The notes under the pieces were generated by a model. That model had not been told where the DNA came from and did not search any database. It saw only the letters and a list, made by a program, of their open reading frames with translations. A program made the translations under genes and the position numbers. A stretch of DNA of 64,000 nucleotides from Fangia hongkongensis FSC776 = DSM 21703 (GTDB lineage Bacteria; Pseudomonadota; Gammaproteobacteria; Francisellales; Francisellaceae). Shown here one piece after another: positions 15,592-25,302 of this stretch. The stretch covers positions 2,072-66,071 of the forward strand of contig NZ_KB902262.1 of NCBI RefSeq assembly GCF_000379445.1, written 5' to 3'. How positions within the stretch are numbered: the stretch's first letter is position 1; every line of letters starts with the position of its first letter.

Positions 15592-16626
15592 CTATTGAAT
15601 AGGTTGTTGGTTATGTGTTTGTGCTTCTTTCGTTAACTCTTTAAGAATATCAATAATTTGTTGATACTCGGTTAAAGTAATAAAGTTAATGGCTGAAGTT
15701 GCTGCATAAACAGAGTAGGCATGTTCATCTGATACATCCAGTTGAATAGGCAGAGATTTTAGCAGGTTTTTATAGGTAGTGTAGCTATTTAGGTAGGTTT
15801 GCATAAAAGGATTATCTTTTAGTGTTTCTGTTGCTTTTTGATAGCTACATACTTTTTCTGGCGACTCGCTTAAATAAAATTTAGAAAACTCACTGGAATC
15901 ATGCAAAAATTTAATATTATGTAAATAGCTAATGTTATCAACAAGTTGAGTGAAGCCGCCAATGATACTCCACATTTTCTTGTAAAGATCAGTTTTTCGT
16001 GATGCTTCAACAGCTAGTTTACAGTCTTGTAGCGTGAAATTTTTATAATTACTAATCCCTTGAGAAGTCGTGCTGTAAGCAATGTTTGCACCTTCAATTA
16101 GTTTTTTAGGAATTGCATAGGCGGTAGCCATAAGGTTGTAATAACGGTATTTTGCAGATTCTAGGTCAACATGATCCATTTTTTCCAAAATATGTAGGAA
16201 CGTTTTTGTTGTGCTATAGCTCATAGCTTGTGCTGAACCATTCATCATTTCTTTCATTGTCACGTGATATTGATCCAAATCTCTATTGGCCTTTTCAAAT
16301 TGCATATCTGATAAATGCGTTGATAAATTTTTTGAAATGGTAACCATCTTAAAAGAGTTAACCACATATTCTGGCAGTGCTTGAAATTTTTGCCAAGTTG
16401 TGTAATCGCTTGCTGCTGCACTATTGGCCCAATTTTCATGGTCCTCTTTCACTTCTTTTGTTTTGCGGGTGATATTTTCACTACTTTTTTTAATTTGATC
16501 TACAAGCTGTTGTACTCTTTCAGCTGGGTCAGTATATTGAGTTTGTACATTACTCTGGGCATAAGCTAAGGGAGTCATCAAAGGCAGCGTAAGTGTTAGT
16601 AGTCCCAATTTATAGTATTTCATCAT
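15592..16626 (-). CDS. Secreted 344-aa protein of unknown function
   Basis: A signal peptide (hydrophobic 7-22, cleavage near AYA-Q) is followed by a predicted all-helical mature domain with a charged N-terminal stretch (QLVDQIKKSSENITRKTKEVK) and two Cys (about 204 and 265). No family was recognised. It heads a two-gene minus-strand operon with the 167-aa secreted protein. Because it lies beside Dot/Icm genes, a periplasmic role in secretion was considered, but the sequence does not resemble what I remember of IcmX. Confidence 0.6.
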   Translation of the reverse strand: MMKYYKLGLLTLTLPLMTPLAYAQSNVQTQYTDPAERVQQLVDQIKKSSENITRKTKEVKEDHENWANSAAASDYTTWQKFQALPEYVVNSFKMVTISKNLSTHLSDMQFEKANRDLDQYHVTMKEMMNGSAQAMSYSTTKTFLHILEKMDHVDLESAKYRYYNLMATAYAIPKKLIEGANIAYSTTSQGISNYKNFTLQDCKLAVEASRKTDLYKKMWSIIGGFTQLVDNISYLHNIKFLHDSSEFSKFYLSESPEKVCSYQKATETLKDNPFMQTYLNSYTTYKNLLKSLPIQLDVSDEHAYSVYAATSAINFITLTEYQQIIDILKELTKEAQTHNQQPIQ

Positions 16627-16862
16627 CTATTCCTTATTTCAAAGTTGCAATTGACATGTTGATGTCATGAACGATGATGAGAGAAAGTCATCTTATAAAC
16701 AATTACATGTGCTTAAATAACGACGCTTTGATGGTATTTTGTTATAGAGTTGCAGCTCTGTGAAATAGAGGTTTCATGAGCTACCACAGATAGTGACTAC
16801 CTCAAGTTGAAATAGATTGAAGCAAGAGTAGGTAAACTTCGCCAGAAGAAAGAATTGCCAAA

Positions 16863-19800
16863 TTAGTTGTTAGATATGCTGCCCAGATGTCTTTGGTATT
16901 GTGTCCCATTGTACTTGAAAATATCCTCATGCTTATTTTCACTTCGTTTTTGATCACCATATGCGTTCTTATCCCAGTTCTTAATGTCCTCTTTCGCCGC
17001 CAGATATCGAAAATCGCGTTGACGAGAGCCTATTAAGTCAAGCTCTAAATACTTGATAAGATTGTCATATGTATTCGTAGCCGAAAAAGCTTCTTTAAGC
17101 CTTTTCAGACTGCTTGTGCCACCTTTTTTAAAAAAACAGCCTCCTCGATATATCGCTGATATTTGAAATAACTTTTGGGCTGTCCCCTTTATAAATGTGG
17201 ATAGTTCTTCTGGTGGCTTCTTCATGTAATCATCAATCTCTGTAATCAATTTTTGAAATAGCGTTCCTTTTGCATCATTTCTATCATTTTTCACATGCTC
17301 AATAAGCTTTTTGAGTTCGTTTAATGCTTTGTCTTCTTTAGTTAGGTCGCCAATTAAGTTTGTGACGTTACATTCCTTTTTATTTAGTCTTTTAACAAAT
17401 TGAGTTTCGATATAGATCTTAGTTGTTTTTTCCGTATTACCTGTTAACTTATCTACAACAGTTTTAAGTTTAAAGTTATCAAGTTGAGAAAAAAGAGAAG
17501 TTTGTTTATTTTTGTCAGAACAGGAAACTTGAGAGTCTGCCAGTAAGTTATAATAGTTTGTTAAAAAGTGCTCTGACATATTTAATGCAGAAGTCTCAGA
17601 GGTTAGATCTTTTGTGATAAGATCTAATTTTAGCGAGGATAATCTATTAATTGCTTTATCTAGTTTATCACTTAAAGTTGTATTGATGTACTTCGCTAAG
17701 TTTTTGACCTTCTCTTCTCTTAGGGGATTACAGTATAGGTATGAATTAAGTAAAACCGATATGTTATTACATATCGCACCATGGTATTGATAATTTAGCA
17801 GACTCTTAATGTTGTCGTCATTTAAAGAGCTAATTACTCCCTCTAAGATATTATGATCACCACTAAATTTAAAACCATCATGAGCGTTTTGTAACAGGGT
17901 TAATAGCGATAGCTTTGAAACATTAAACTCGTCGCTATTTTTACGGAGCCATGTTGCATCAAAGTTTTCAAGGACTTTGTTTTTTGCATCCTTAATTGAA
18001 ATGTCATTAATATAGGTATATAGAGTCGTAGCATTTTTTAAGATCAGGTCGATGTCTGATTGATTTTGCTCTTTTATGGCAGCAAAAAATAACTCAGAAG
18101 CTCTCTTTTTTATACCCGTATCTAGAGACTCTAGAGCATTTACTAAGCTTATCTTTATACTGGAGGAAAGTTTATAAAATGCCTCTTTATCTTTATTTTG
18201 TATGAGCGCATCTGAAATAATACATTTTGTTGTGGTTACAGAAATAGGTTGATTCTCATGAGTATAATAAGCTTTTAGGCTATCAAGATTATCTAAAGCT
18301 TCTTTATAAGTATTGGCATCATTTTCGTTGCTTAATTCATCTCTCAAATCTTGCAGTTCTTCTAAGAGTGTTGGCTGATCACCTTCTGGTGCTGCCCTAT
18401 ATCTATCCAAAAGATTATTAAGTTGATTTAGAGATAAGTCAGGTAATGTTTTTTCAGTATTATTTTTATCTTTATAGTAGCAATTTTTCTCTGGATGCTC
18501 TTCTGTGTAAAGCATAATGCCATTATGGAGTAATATCTTGGCTACATTATTTAAATTTTTATTCTCATATGGGTTTTGAGCCGAAGTGCTTGTCGCTAAT
18601 GCATGAAGATTTTCAAGAAAAGCTAATAAAGTAACCATGGTAAGACAGGACTGAGAGTCTTTGCCCCAGTTTGTGATAATATTCTCGATAGCCTGCGGGG
18701 CATTATTGTATGCGGTGCTATATTTTAGCAGTACTATATAACTATTATCACAAATATCATCAAGAGAAGAGCATGCCTTGAAAAGTTTTATTAAGTCTAT
18801 AAGTTTAGAGGGATTGCTCTTACAAGCAGGTATCAGTTGTTGAGATATGAGGCCATCTGTTTCATTTTCTTGCAAAAGTAACTTTAGTGTCCTCTCACTA
18901 TTTTCTGGGTCATGATATATAGCCAGAAAACTATCCTTATTAAGGAGCTTCTGTTGTGTGGCAGTTACAATTGGCTTATATTGGTTAGCAGATTTATTTA
19001 CATCAGGCAGTTGTCCTATTTGGGAGATAGCTTTCCAAATACTCTCAATAGCTGGCTCATCTATTTCATTCTTCGAATCCTTTGGAAGATCAAGGCTGTT
19101 GGCAAAAAACTGTAAATAGAAGTGCACATGACGAATAGATGCGCTATTATCTTTTAGGTCTATTTTTGGGAAAAGGCGCTGTGTTTTTTTCTCTAAATTT
19201 GACCAACTGATCCGAGGGCATTGTCCATCTACATATTTATATTGAGATTCATTTTGGCTTAAGAATGCTAAATACTGTTGAAAAGCAGGGTATTGTAAAT
19301 TTTCTAGTGCATATTTGCTTGTAATAGCCCCTTGTTGAATAAGGCTGAGAAGTGCTTCTAGCTTAATGTTCTTGGGTTCGGCTTCACAATATTTTTGTAT
19401 TATATTGCTAAGCTGATCTATTTCTCTGTACTCTATAAGTAGGGAGATATTACTAGAGTTGGATAGAAAGTTGCTTGTAGTGTCTTTGCATGCAAGAGAG
19501 TTGATATGCTTAACAGCATCCGTTGTAAGATCTTTATTATTGATGTAAGTGTTTATAATACCTTCTGAGAGAGGAATATCATTATTTAGATAGCTTGTAA
19601 GTACAGAATAAAGCGGATCTTTGTTACTAAGTTCACTCACATTTATTTCTATATCCTTAGTGAGGGCAATAAGTTGAGATAATTTATTTTTATCAAGTTC
19701 CCAAAAAACATCAGATAAGCAATAGTCCTGAATAAATGAACCATTGGTTTCTAGGGCTTTTTCAATACTTTCCCCATTTTCTGTATCTAAAGATGTTTTT

Positions 19801-22800
19801 AAATAAAACGCAATATCTCTTATTTCTTTTGATACATAGTCATCTTTTAATTTATATGTTGTTTTGAGATAGTCTTTCAGGTTGTTCGTGGTATCTTGTT
19901 CTAGATAGTTAGATAATATCTCATTTCGCTTAGTTTTACTTATGGTGAAATTGGGATGCGGTTTCTTAAGGCCATTTAAATCTTTACTGAGTAAAAGTGG
20001 GTCAAGTGAATCATATGCCTCCTGTATAAACTTACCAAAGATAACACTTTTATTGAAATAGTCTTCTAAATTAAGGGAAAAGTCATTTGAGTCGTCAAGT
20101 TTTTTATAGAGTAGCGTTTGAGCCGTTCTTGTGAGTTTTAAGTAAGCACCCTTTATGGTTTCTTTTTGAGTTGTATTTGTGCTAAAGTTATATAGCTCAA
20201 CGACTGTTTTAACTGCATCGCTCTTGCAGAGTTCATCAAAGTTATCATAATTACTAGTAACTGCTTTTACTAGTGAGTTTAACGTGTTTGTCTTAAGGTT
20301 CTCGTGGAATTTGTCGACATCGTTGCAAGCATTCTTAAATTGTTCTTTATAGTTATAGTGTATTGGTCCTTGACCACGTACTTGCATCAAAGTATGAGAT
20401 TGTAGATTTCCATTAATAGTTTGTGAAAATTGGATAATCACATTATGTGGGATATGCTCTGGATGATCACGATAAAACTTAAAGTTATCTTCTAGGATGT
20501 CTAGTCTGTCATCGTGTATACAAAAAATGTGGACGTGGTTAGGGTTTTGTATCGCAATCTCTTGAGAAAGGTAGTAAGTTAGATTGAGTTTATTCGAAAA
20601 AATGGTTTTGTTAATGCTTTTATCTGCAGCTTCATTATCACTATCTTGATCTTTATTTACATAATCTTCATCCCTAAGCTTTAGTGCATCAAAATAGCTG
20701 TTATTTTTCTTGTTTCGATATGCATCAGCAAACGACACCTTATTAAAGCTAATTTTTTTGCTATTATCTGGTTCGCGGAATAACTTTGGTAGAATAGGGA
20801 GATAGTGTCCATTGTTAAATTCTGAAGAGTTGTATTTATCTAGGGCTTCGGTTTGCCTCATGCTGAAGTTGTAGTATTCTACTTTGTTAATATTAGATTG
20901 AGCAAAGTTCTTGTAATGCGCCAGAAGTCTTTGGGTGCTGATTGTTTTTACGTGTTCTGTGTTATGGGCTTTCTCAGCTAGACAACCATCATAGTCAATC
21001 CCAAGCGCTATGTTACAATTGGTAAATCGAGCAAGCGATTCTTGTGAGACTTCTTCTCCACAGCTTGTGATAATCTTTTTTATACAAGCCTCTAAAGTAT
21101 TTTCTGTAGAAATGTCAACATATTCATTATAAAATTGTTTGGCGTAGATAATGCTTAACAGTAAGCTAGTTGGCGTGTAAGGCGAGTTATCACTGTTTGA
21201 ATCTTTATCGCTCTTTGCAATTTTTCCTGTTATCTCGCAAAATTGTGTAAATTGTGTATCATCAAGCAAATTAAGCATATCATTACTTGGTAGCTGATGT
21301 TTATTATCAACAAGCCTAGATAGATTTTTTATGCCCTCAGAGCTTAATTTTTCAAGTTTCGTTATGAGGAAGGATGCCACATCTATAAGTTTCTTATCTA
21401 AAAACAATTTTATAATAAGCTGCACTTTATCTCGGTATGTATTGATTGTGCTCTGATCATATTTTGCTAAAAATTGTATTGCCTCTTTACTAACTCTATG
21501 TCGAATTAACTCAGAAATATAGTCAAAGTTGTTATTAGTTAAAGAATCTAAACTATCAGAAAAATTGACATATGCTTCTTTTAGATTCTCTATAAAGTTA
21601 TTGGAATGTACTATCTTTAATAGCTTGTTTTTGTTCTCTGTAGAAAGATTTTTATTATCCAGAATTTTATCATTGCATATCTGAAGAAGTTGCAGATCTT
21701 TCTCCACTAGTGCACTATCAGTGGTTTCTAAGCTCTTGATAAGAGGTTCTCTATAGTGGGAGTGAATCCTTTCTTTAAGTGAGCCTTGAAGAGATGTTAC
21801 ATAATCCTTCACCTTGTTATCATTATCAATTTGATTACATATTGTTTCAAAGCTATCTTTTTGTTGATGGGTATTCCAGCTCTGAGTTTTATCTGAAGCT
21901 GTGTTGTCATAATCATTAAGGTGTATGGAATAACTAGTGCAAAATTGATTTATAAGATCAGAGTATGTTGGCAAATATTTTACAGGAGCAACAGAGTTGA
22001 GACCGATATATTCTGTCTTATTATATGTAATTGTAACCTTATGATGTATAAGATCTAATATTCTTTTGTCTTTTAACCAACTATTGATATAGTCATCAAG
22101 TGCAGGAATTTTAGAGATCTCTATTTGACAAGCTTTATTAATGTCAATTCTGGAAAGTTGGCTTATTAAGGCAAGTTGAAATTGTAACATTAAAGGCGCG
22201 ATGATGCTGTACTGAAGGTTATCTTTGTTGTCTAGAGTAGCTAAAATAGCCAATAATTCTTTAACCGTTGAGCTATCAAAAAAACTATTAATATTCTCAA
22301 AAGAGGCTTCTGAAAGGCTTGACAATAAGCCTGTGGTCTCATTGCATATAACTTTAGTTAAATCAATTTTATCGGAAGAATCTGAGGAATAAAGATATGA
22401 TTTCACTGTACTAATTAATAATTTAGTCGGTTCATGACCTTGTGAGGTAGTAAAGTCATTTGATCTTAATAGATACTTCAAAATAGATGGGTTGGAAAAA
22501 CCGTAGTTACTCTTTCCAGTAATAGTTTTCACATTATCTTTAGTATTATATCGAATACTCTTCTTTTTTGTTTCTAGTAAATCATTAGCAATATTTGTAT
22601 TGATATTATTTATCTCTTTGTATGCTGGATTTGATCTATATAGAGATAAGTCATTCAGAAACGCTATAATAGAACCTTGAGTTTTCTGACTTAATTGTGT
22701 CAAGTCAACCGTATCTTTTTTATACAACGTATTAAAGAAACAAATCATTTCCAGCATTTGCAGGCGTAACTTAATGTCACTGTCACTTTTATCATTACTG

Positions 22801-23411
22801 ACCATTTCTCTCATGGTCTTGTAATAGGTGTTTTGCTTTAAAAAATCGAGATCTAGATTTTCGTGTAGAAAATCTTGTTGCATAAAGCGTTTCTTGCTGA
22901 AGTTGATAATATGCTTAGGGCTTGAATTCTCAGATTTGCTTTTGTTATTTACATAAATATGCTCTTTTTCTTCTTTATGTTCTTTATTGTTGTCAATATA
23001 ATCTAGATATATCTCATCAATGACGCCTGTGCCAGTGATGAGTTGCTTTTTTTGTCCTAGTTCTTTCTCACTCTCGTATAGTTTGACATCTAATGGAATA
23101 TGCTCAATCATTAGCGGTCTTTCTTTTGTGATTCTATGTTCGTTAAAGCCATTTAAAACTATTTCTAAAGTGTCGCCAGCTTTTTGATGAGTAAAATGTT
23201 GCTGAGCACAATAATGAATTAGCCAGTATAAAACGCCTAAATCGCTGCCACCTTTAAACAGAGTTACTTTATCTGGGTTTGTGATTATATAAGGCTTTTT
23301 TGTGCATGTAAGGGAAAGCAGTTTGCTTTGATTGTCCGAGTCAACTAGGTCCCCTTCTATTTTAAAGGTGCCATCATCATTTTTTGATATCTTAATTAGA
23401 TTATGTGGCAT
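16863..23411 (-). CDS. Giant 2182-aa protein with HAD-like motif, effector candidate
   Basis: One uninterrupted frame of 2182 codons with AAGGAGA before the ATG. There is no signal peptide and no clear membrane span; composition is very rich in Asn, Lys, Ser, Leu and Asp and largely helical. The one recognisable element is ALGIDYDGCLAEKA (first Asp 806, second Asp 808), a match to HAD motif I (DxDGx), followed about 160 residues later by HIFCIHDDRLDIL (Asp 967-968), which could be the acidic motif IV. The part after it (FYRDHPEHIPHNVIIQF) recalls HAD-type domains of Legionella proteins. Its size, lack of homologous housekeeping family and place near Dot/Icm genes suggest a secreted effector. 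A phosphatase-like activity is inference. Confidence 0.6.
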   Translation of the reverse strand: MPHNLIKISKNDDGTFKIEGDLVDSDNQSKLLSLTCTKKPYIITNPDKVTLFKGGSDLGVLYWLIHYCAQQHFTHQKAGDTLEIVLNGFNEHRITKERPLMIEHIPLDVKLYESEKELGQKKQLITGTGVIDEIYLDYIDNNKEHKEEKEHIYVNNKSKSENSSPKHIINFSKKRFMQQDFLHENLDLDFLKQNTYYKTMREMVSNDKSDSDIKLRLQMLEMICFFNTLYKKDTVDLTQLSQKTQGSIIAFLNDLSLYRSNPAYKEINNINTNIANDLLETKKKSIRYNTKDNVKTITGKSNYGFSNPSILKYLLRSNDFTTSQGHEPTKLLISTVKSYLYSSDSSDKIDLTKVICNETTGLLSSLSEASFENINSFFDSSTVKELLAILATLDNKDNLQYSIIAPLMLQFQLALISQLSRIDINKACQIEISKIPALDDYINSWLKDKRILDLIHHKVTITYNKTEYIGLNSVAPVKYLPTYSDLINQFCTSYSIHLNDYDNTASDKTQSWNTHQQKDSFETICNQIDNDNKVKDYVTSLQGSLKERIHSHYREPLIKSLETTDSALVEKDLQLLQICNDKILDNKNLSTENKNKLLKIVHSNNFIENLKEAYVNFSDSLDSLTNNNFDYISELIRHRVSKEAIQFLAKYDQSTINTYRDKVQLIIKLFLDKKLIDVASFLITKLEKLSSEGIKNLSRLVDNKHQLPSNDMLNLLDDTQFTQFCEITGKIAKSDKDSNSDNSPYTPTSLLLSIIYAKQFYNEYVDISTENTLEACIKKIITSCGEEVSQESLARFTNCNIALGIDYDGCLAEKAHNTEHVKTISTQRLLAHYKNFAQSNINKVEYYNFSMRQTEALDKYNSSEFNNGHYLPILPKLFREPDNSKKISFNKVSFADAYRNKKNNSYFDALKLRDEDYVNKDQDSDNEAADKSINKTIFSNKLNLTYYLSQEIAIQNPNHVHIFCIHDDRLDILEDNFKFYRDHPEHIPHNVIIQFSQTINGNLQSHTLMQVRGQGPIHYNYKEQFKNACNDVDKFHENLKTNTLNSLVKAVTSNYDNFDELCKSDAVKTVVELYNFSTNTTQKETIKGAYLKLTRTAQTLLYKKLDDSNDFSLNLEDYFNKSVIFGKFIQEAYDSLDPLLLSKDLNGLKKPHPNFTISKTKRNEILSNYLEQDTTNNLKDYLKTTYKLKDDYVSKEIRDIAFYLKTSLDTENGESIEKALETNGSFIQDYCLSDVFWELDKNKLSQLIALTKDIEINVSELSNKDPLYSVLTSYLNNDIPLSEGIINTYINNKDLTTDAVKHINSLACKDTTSNFLSNSSNISLLIEYREIDQLSNIIQKYCEAEPKNIKLEALLSLIQQGAITSKYALENLQYPAFQQYLAFLSQNESQYKYVDGQCPRISWSNLEKKTQRLFPKIDLKDNSASIRHVHFYLQFFANSLDLPKDSKNEIDEPAIESIWKAISQIGQLPDVNKSANQYKPIVTATQQKLLNKDSFLAIYHDPENSERTLKLLLQENETDGLISQQLIPACKSNPSKLIDLIKLFKACSSLDDICDNSYIVLLKYSTAYNNAPQAIENIITNWGKDSQSCLTMVTLLAFLENLHALATSTSAQNPYENKNLNNVAKILLHNGIMLYTEEHPEKNCYYKDKNNTEKTLPDLSLNQLNNLLDRYRAAPEGDQPTLLEELQDLRDELSNENDANTYKEALDNLDSLKAYYTHENQPISVTTTKCIISDALIQNKDKEAFYKLSSSIKISLVNALESLDTGIKKRASELFFAAIKEQNQSDIDLILKNATTLYTYINDISIKDAKNKVLENFDATWLRKNSDEFNVSKLSLLTLLQNAHDGFKFSGDHNILEGVISSLNDDNIKSLLNYQYHGAICNNISVLLNSYLYCNPLREEKVKNLAKYINTTLSDKLDKAINRLSSLKLDLITKDLTSETSALNMSEHFLTNYYNLLADSQVSCSDKNKQTSLFSQLDNFKLKTVVDKLTGNTEKTTKIYIETQFVKRLNKKECNVTNLIGDLTKEDKALNELKKLIEHVKNDRNDAKGTLFQKLITEIDDYMKKPPEELSTFIKGTAQKLFQISAIYRGGCFFKKGGTSSLKRLKEAFSATNTYDNLIKYLELDLIGSRQRDFRYLAAKEDIKNWDKNAYGDQKRSENKHEDIFKYNGTQYQRHLGSISNN

Positions 23412-23829
23412 TACGTTCTCCTTATCATGTTTAAATAATCAACTATTCAGGCTTTGCACCATGAGGTCAGCTGGATATCCAGTTGCTTGTGATCTCAATA
23501 ATTACTGGCTTGTATCAAGCAAATCGGCTGGGACACGCGTTTTTAAAGCTTATCGTTACATGAAGAAAGGGTATGCTAAAGGCTTGTGATGATATTTCGT
23601 CAAATTGATGAATTGTATTGAGCTATATACCACCCGCAAACCATTTCACCCTGTTTCTGCCATTGAATTTCTTGTTCTTTTGAGTCATCAGATATTGCTA
23701 ATAGTCCCAGCTATTACCTGCAATCCAATGACTCAAAACTATCAAAAACTTCTTCAACATTAAACACCGAAAAATGATTTACGAGTGGTATAAGGGGGTA
23801 TAAAAATGCCCGTTTTGGTTACATTTTGA
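23412..23829. other. Intergenic region with short open fragments
   Basis: About 420 bp between two minus-strand genes. It holds the promoter region of the giant gene and two short unassigned frames: 23461-23589 on plus (42 codons from MRSAGYPVACDLNNYW) and a 21-codon frame on minus near 23620-23690. Neither has a ribosome site I trust; they may be decayed gene fragments. Confidence 0.35.
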
Positions 23830-24636
23830 TTATATGTTTGTACTGTATAAAAAGGGCTGACTATCTACTTTAAGAAAGTAGCGCATTTTCTCATGCATTT
23901 TGCTAATTTTTACAACAAGTTCATATTTATTTGCACACTCAAAATGGTTACAAAAAAAACTGATAATTGATTCTACGGTTCGTGGTGATTTATTCAATAT
24001 TTTACCAATTATTTTTGCGTCATAAAATCCGAAGTAAATGGCTTTAAAACATGCCATTTGCGTTGCATTAAAAGTATATTTTTCCTTTTTAGAGGCGCTT
24101 CTAAATAATCTAGTTGGCTTAAGGTGTTTGGTTATTTCAAATTGTTGAAAAATGGTTGGATATTCTGTGGAAAATTGTTTTTCAATGTGGTCCATGCATT
24201 GTTCTAATTGATTAATTTGATCATAGATGAACAGCTCAGCAGTTTTTGAAGTAAAGCAAAAAGATAATCTTGAGATGGAGCCATCTCTATTATGGCGGTG
24301 ATAGATATACATATCTTGGTGGGATTGGATAGTGCTAATATAGGGGTAGTCGCCTTCGTCAAGGAAGTAAGGTTGTAATTGCTGATATTTAACTAATTTA
24401 GGGATGAGCAACAAATTTTCTCGGCAGGTTAAAGGTGACTTTTCACACCCTCCATCAAGCCAGATATCCATATGCTCATTCCAAAGAAAGGGTATAGCAA
24501 TTACCTGTTCAGATGGGCTTATAAAAGAATAGGATACTTCTGATAGGGACAAGCTATCAATAAAGTGTTGAATAGATTTGTTTAAAACCCTATTGTATTT
24601 TGTATATCCAAAGGTTTGAATATCTTTTATTTCCAT
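23830..24636 (-). CDS. LuxR-type HTH transcriptional regulator (paralogue 1)
   Basis: 268 aa. The C-terminal part (about 190-250) is a GerE/LuxR HTH: TQMACFKAIYFGFYDAKIIGKILNKSP, then RTVESIISFF as recognition helix. The N-terminal 180 residues are an unrecognised domain with a DGSISRLSF segment (about 120-128) that has counterparts in the other LuxR-type proteins of this window, suggesting a shared sensor domain. There is no response-regulator receiver. It lies 95 bp downstream of a small HTH gene on the same strand and may be regulated with it. Its signal and targets are unknown. Confidence 0.75.
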   Translation of the reverse strand: MEIKDIQTFGYTKYNRVLNKSIQHFIDSLSLSEVSYSFISPSEQVIAIPFLWNEHMDIWLDGGCEKSPLTCRENLLLIPKLVKYQQLQPYFLDEGDYPYISTIQSHQDMYIYHRHNRDGSISRLSFCFTSKTAELFIYDQINQLEQCMDHIEKQFSTEYPTIFQQFEITKHLKPTRLFRSASKKEKYTFNATQMACFKAIYFGFYDAKIIGKILNKSPRTVESIISFFCNHFECANKYELVVKISKMHEKMRYFLKVDSQPFLYSTNI

Positions 24637-24731
24637 GTTTGTAATTCCTGATGTTTTGATGAAATATTTAATTTCTAAACTAATTTTGAGATGCTTAAGT
24701 CAGTTTTTATTTTGTTTAATGTGACCTGAGT

Positions 24732-25028
24732 CTACCAAGCTTTATATAGGAAGTTTCTGTAAGTCATGTGTGCTACATTAAGATCGCATGTGATGCTTAT
24801 TTGTTCTCTAATCGTTGATATTGACGTGATCCCTATATATTTTTCCCCTAGATAGATATTGTGTTTTCGGCACCATTTTCTTACGGTTGCTTCGCTAAAG
24901 CCAAGCTTATTGGCAACGGCTGCGTAGCACTCACCCTTGCGAGAGAACTCTTGCAATATCATCTCAGGTTCCTGCGAATATAATATTTTTAATTTTTCTT
25001 CAAAACTAATGCTGCTATATTGATTCAT
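24732..25028 (-). CDS. Small HTH protein
   Basis: 98 aa with a helix-turn-helix in the middle: GECYAAVANKLGFSEATVRKWCRKHNI (about 32-58), similar in form to transposase-type or Xre-type helices that bind DNA through a Trp-rich recognition helix. The C-terminal 40 residues are unassigned. No transposase partner is seen nearby. It starts 81 bp from a palindromic site (25109-25126) shared with the divergent LuxR-type gene. Function is probably DNA binding; target unknown. Confidence 0.55.
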   Translation of the reverse strand: MNQYSSISFEEKLKILYSQEPEMILQEFSRKGECYAAVANKLGFSEATVRKWCRKHNIYLGEKYIGITSISTIREQISITCDLNVAHMTYRNFLYKAW

Positions 25029-25108
25029 AATAAAAGTAACTAATGCTGTTTTATGTTCAATGATTTTGAAGCGATAACCGGATTGTAAAGTGTATTATTT
25101 AGTTGAAA

Positions 25109-25126
25109 TAGCGTAAAACTACGTGA
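25109..25126. promoter_or_regulatory. Imperfect dyad, LuxR-type operator candidate A
   Basis: TAGCGTA-AAAC-TACGTGA: the left arm is identical to that of the perfect dyad at 50396 and the right arm matches 5 of 7, with the same 4-base spacer. It lies between the divergent small HTH gene and LuxR-type paralogue 2. An 8-bp palindrome CGTATACG (25264-25271) lies nearer the latter gene. Confidence 0.5.
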
Positions 25127-25302
25127 AATGAGATGGATTTGCTCAAGGAGTTGTTCATATTATACGCCACCATATTGATTGTTTTATAAGCATCTATATT
25201 TCCTTTTTTTCCGATTCTCTGTTAGAATTCCCTTCTAACTTTAACTTACGTAGTTATTTTTAGCGTATACGAAGTTACATACTGATCATAATTTTCATAG
25301 GG

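Noticed and set aside
15592-16626. Idea that the 344-aa secreted protein is IcmX
   Set aside because: Size and sequence pattern differ from what I remember of IcmX; kept as unknown.
23332-23589. Plus-strand 85-codon frame
   Set aside because: Its first part is antisense to the giant gene; only 23461-23589 is free DNA, and that has no trusted ribosome site.
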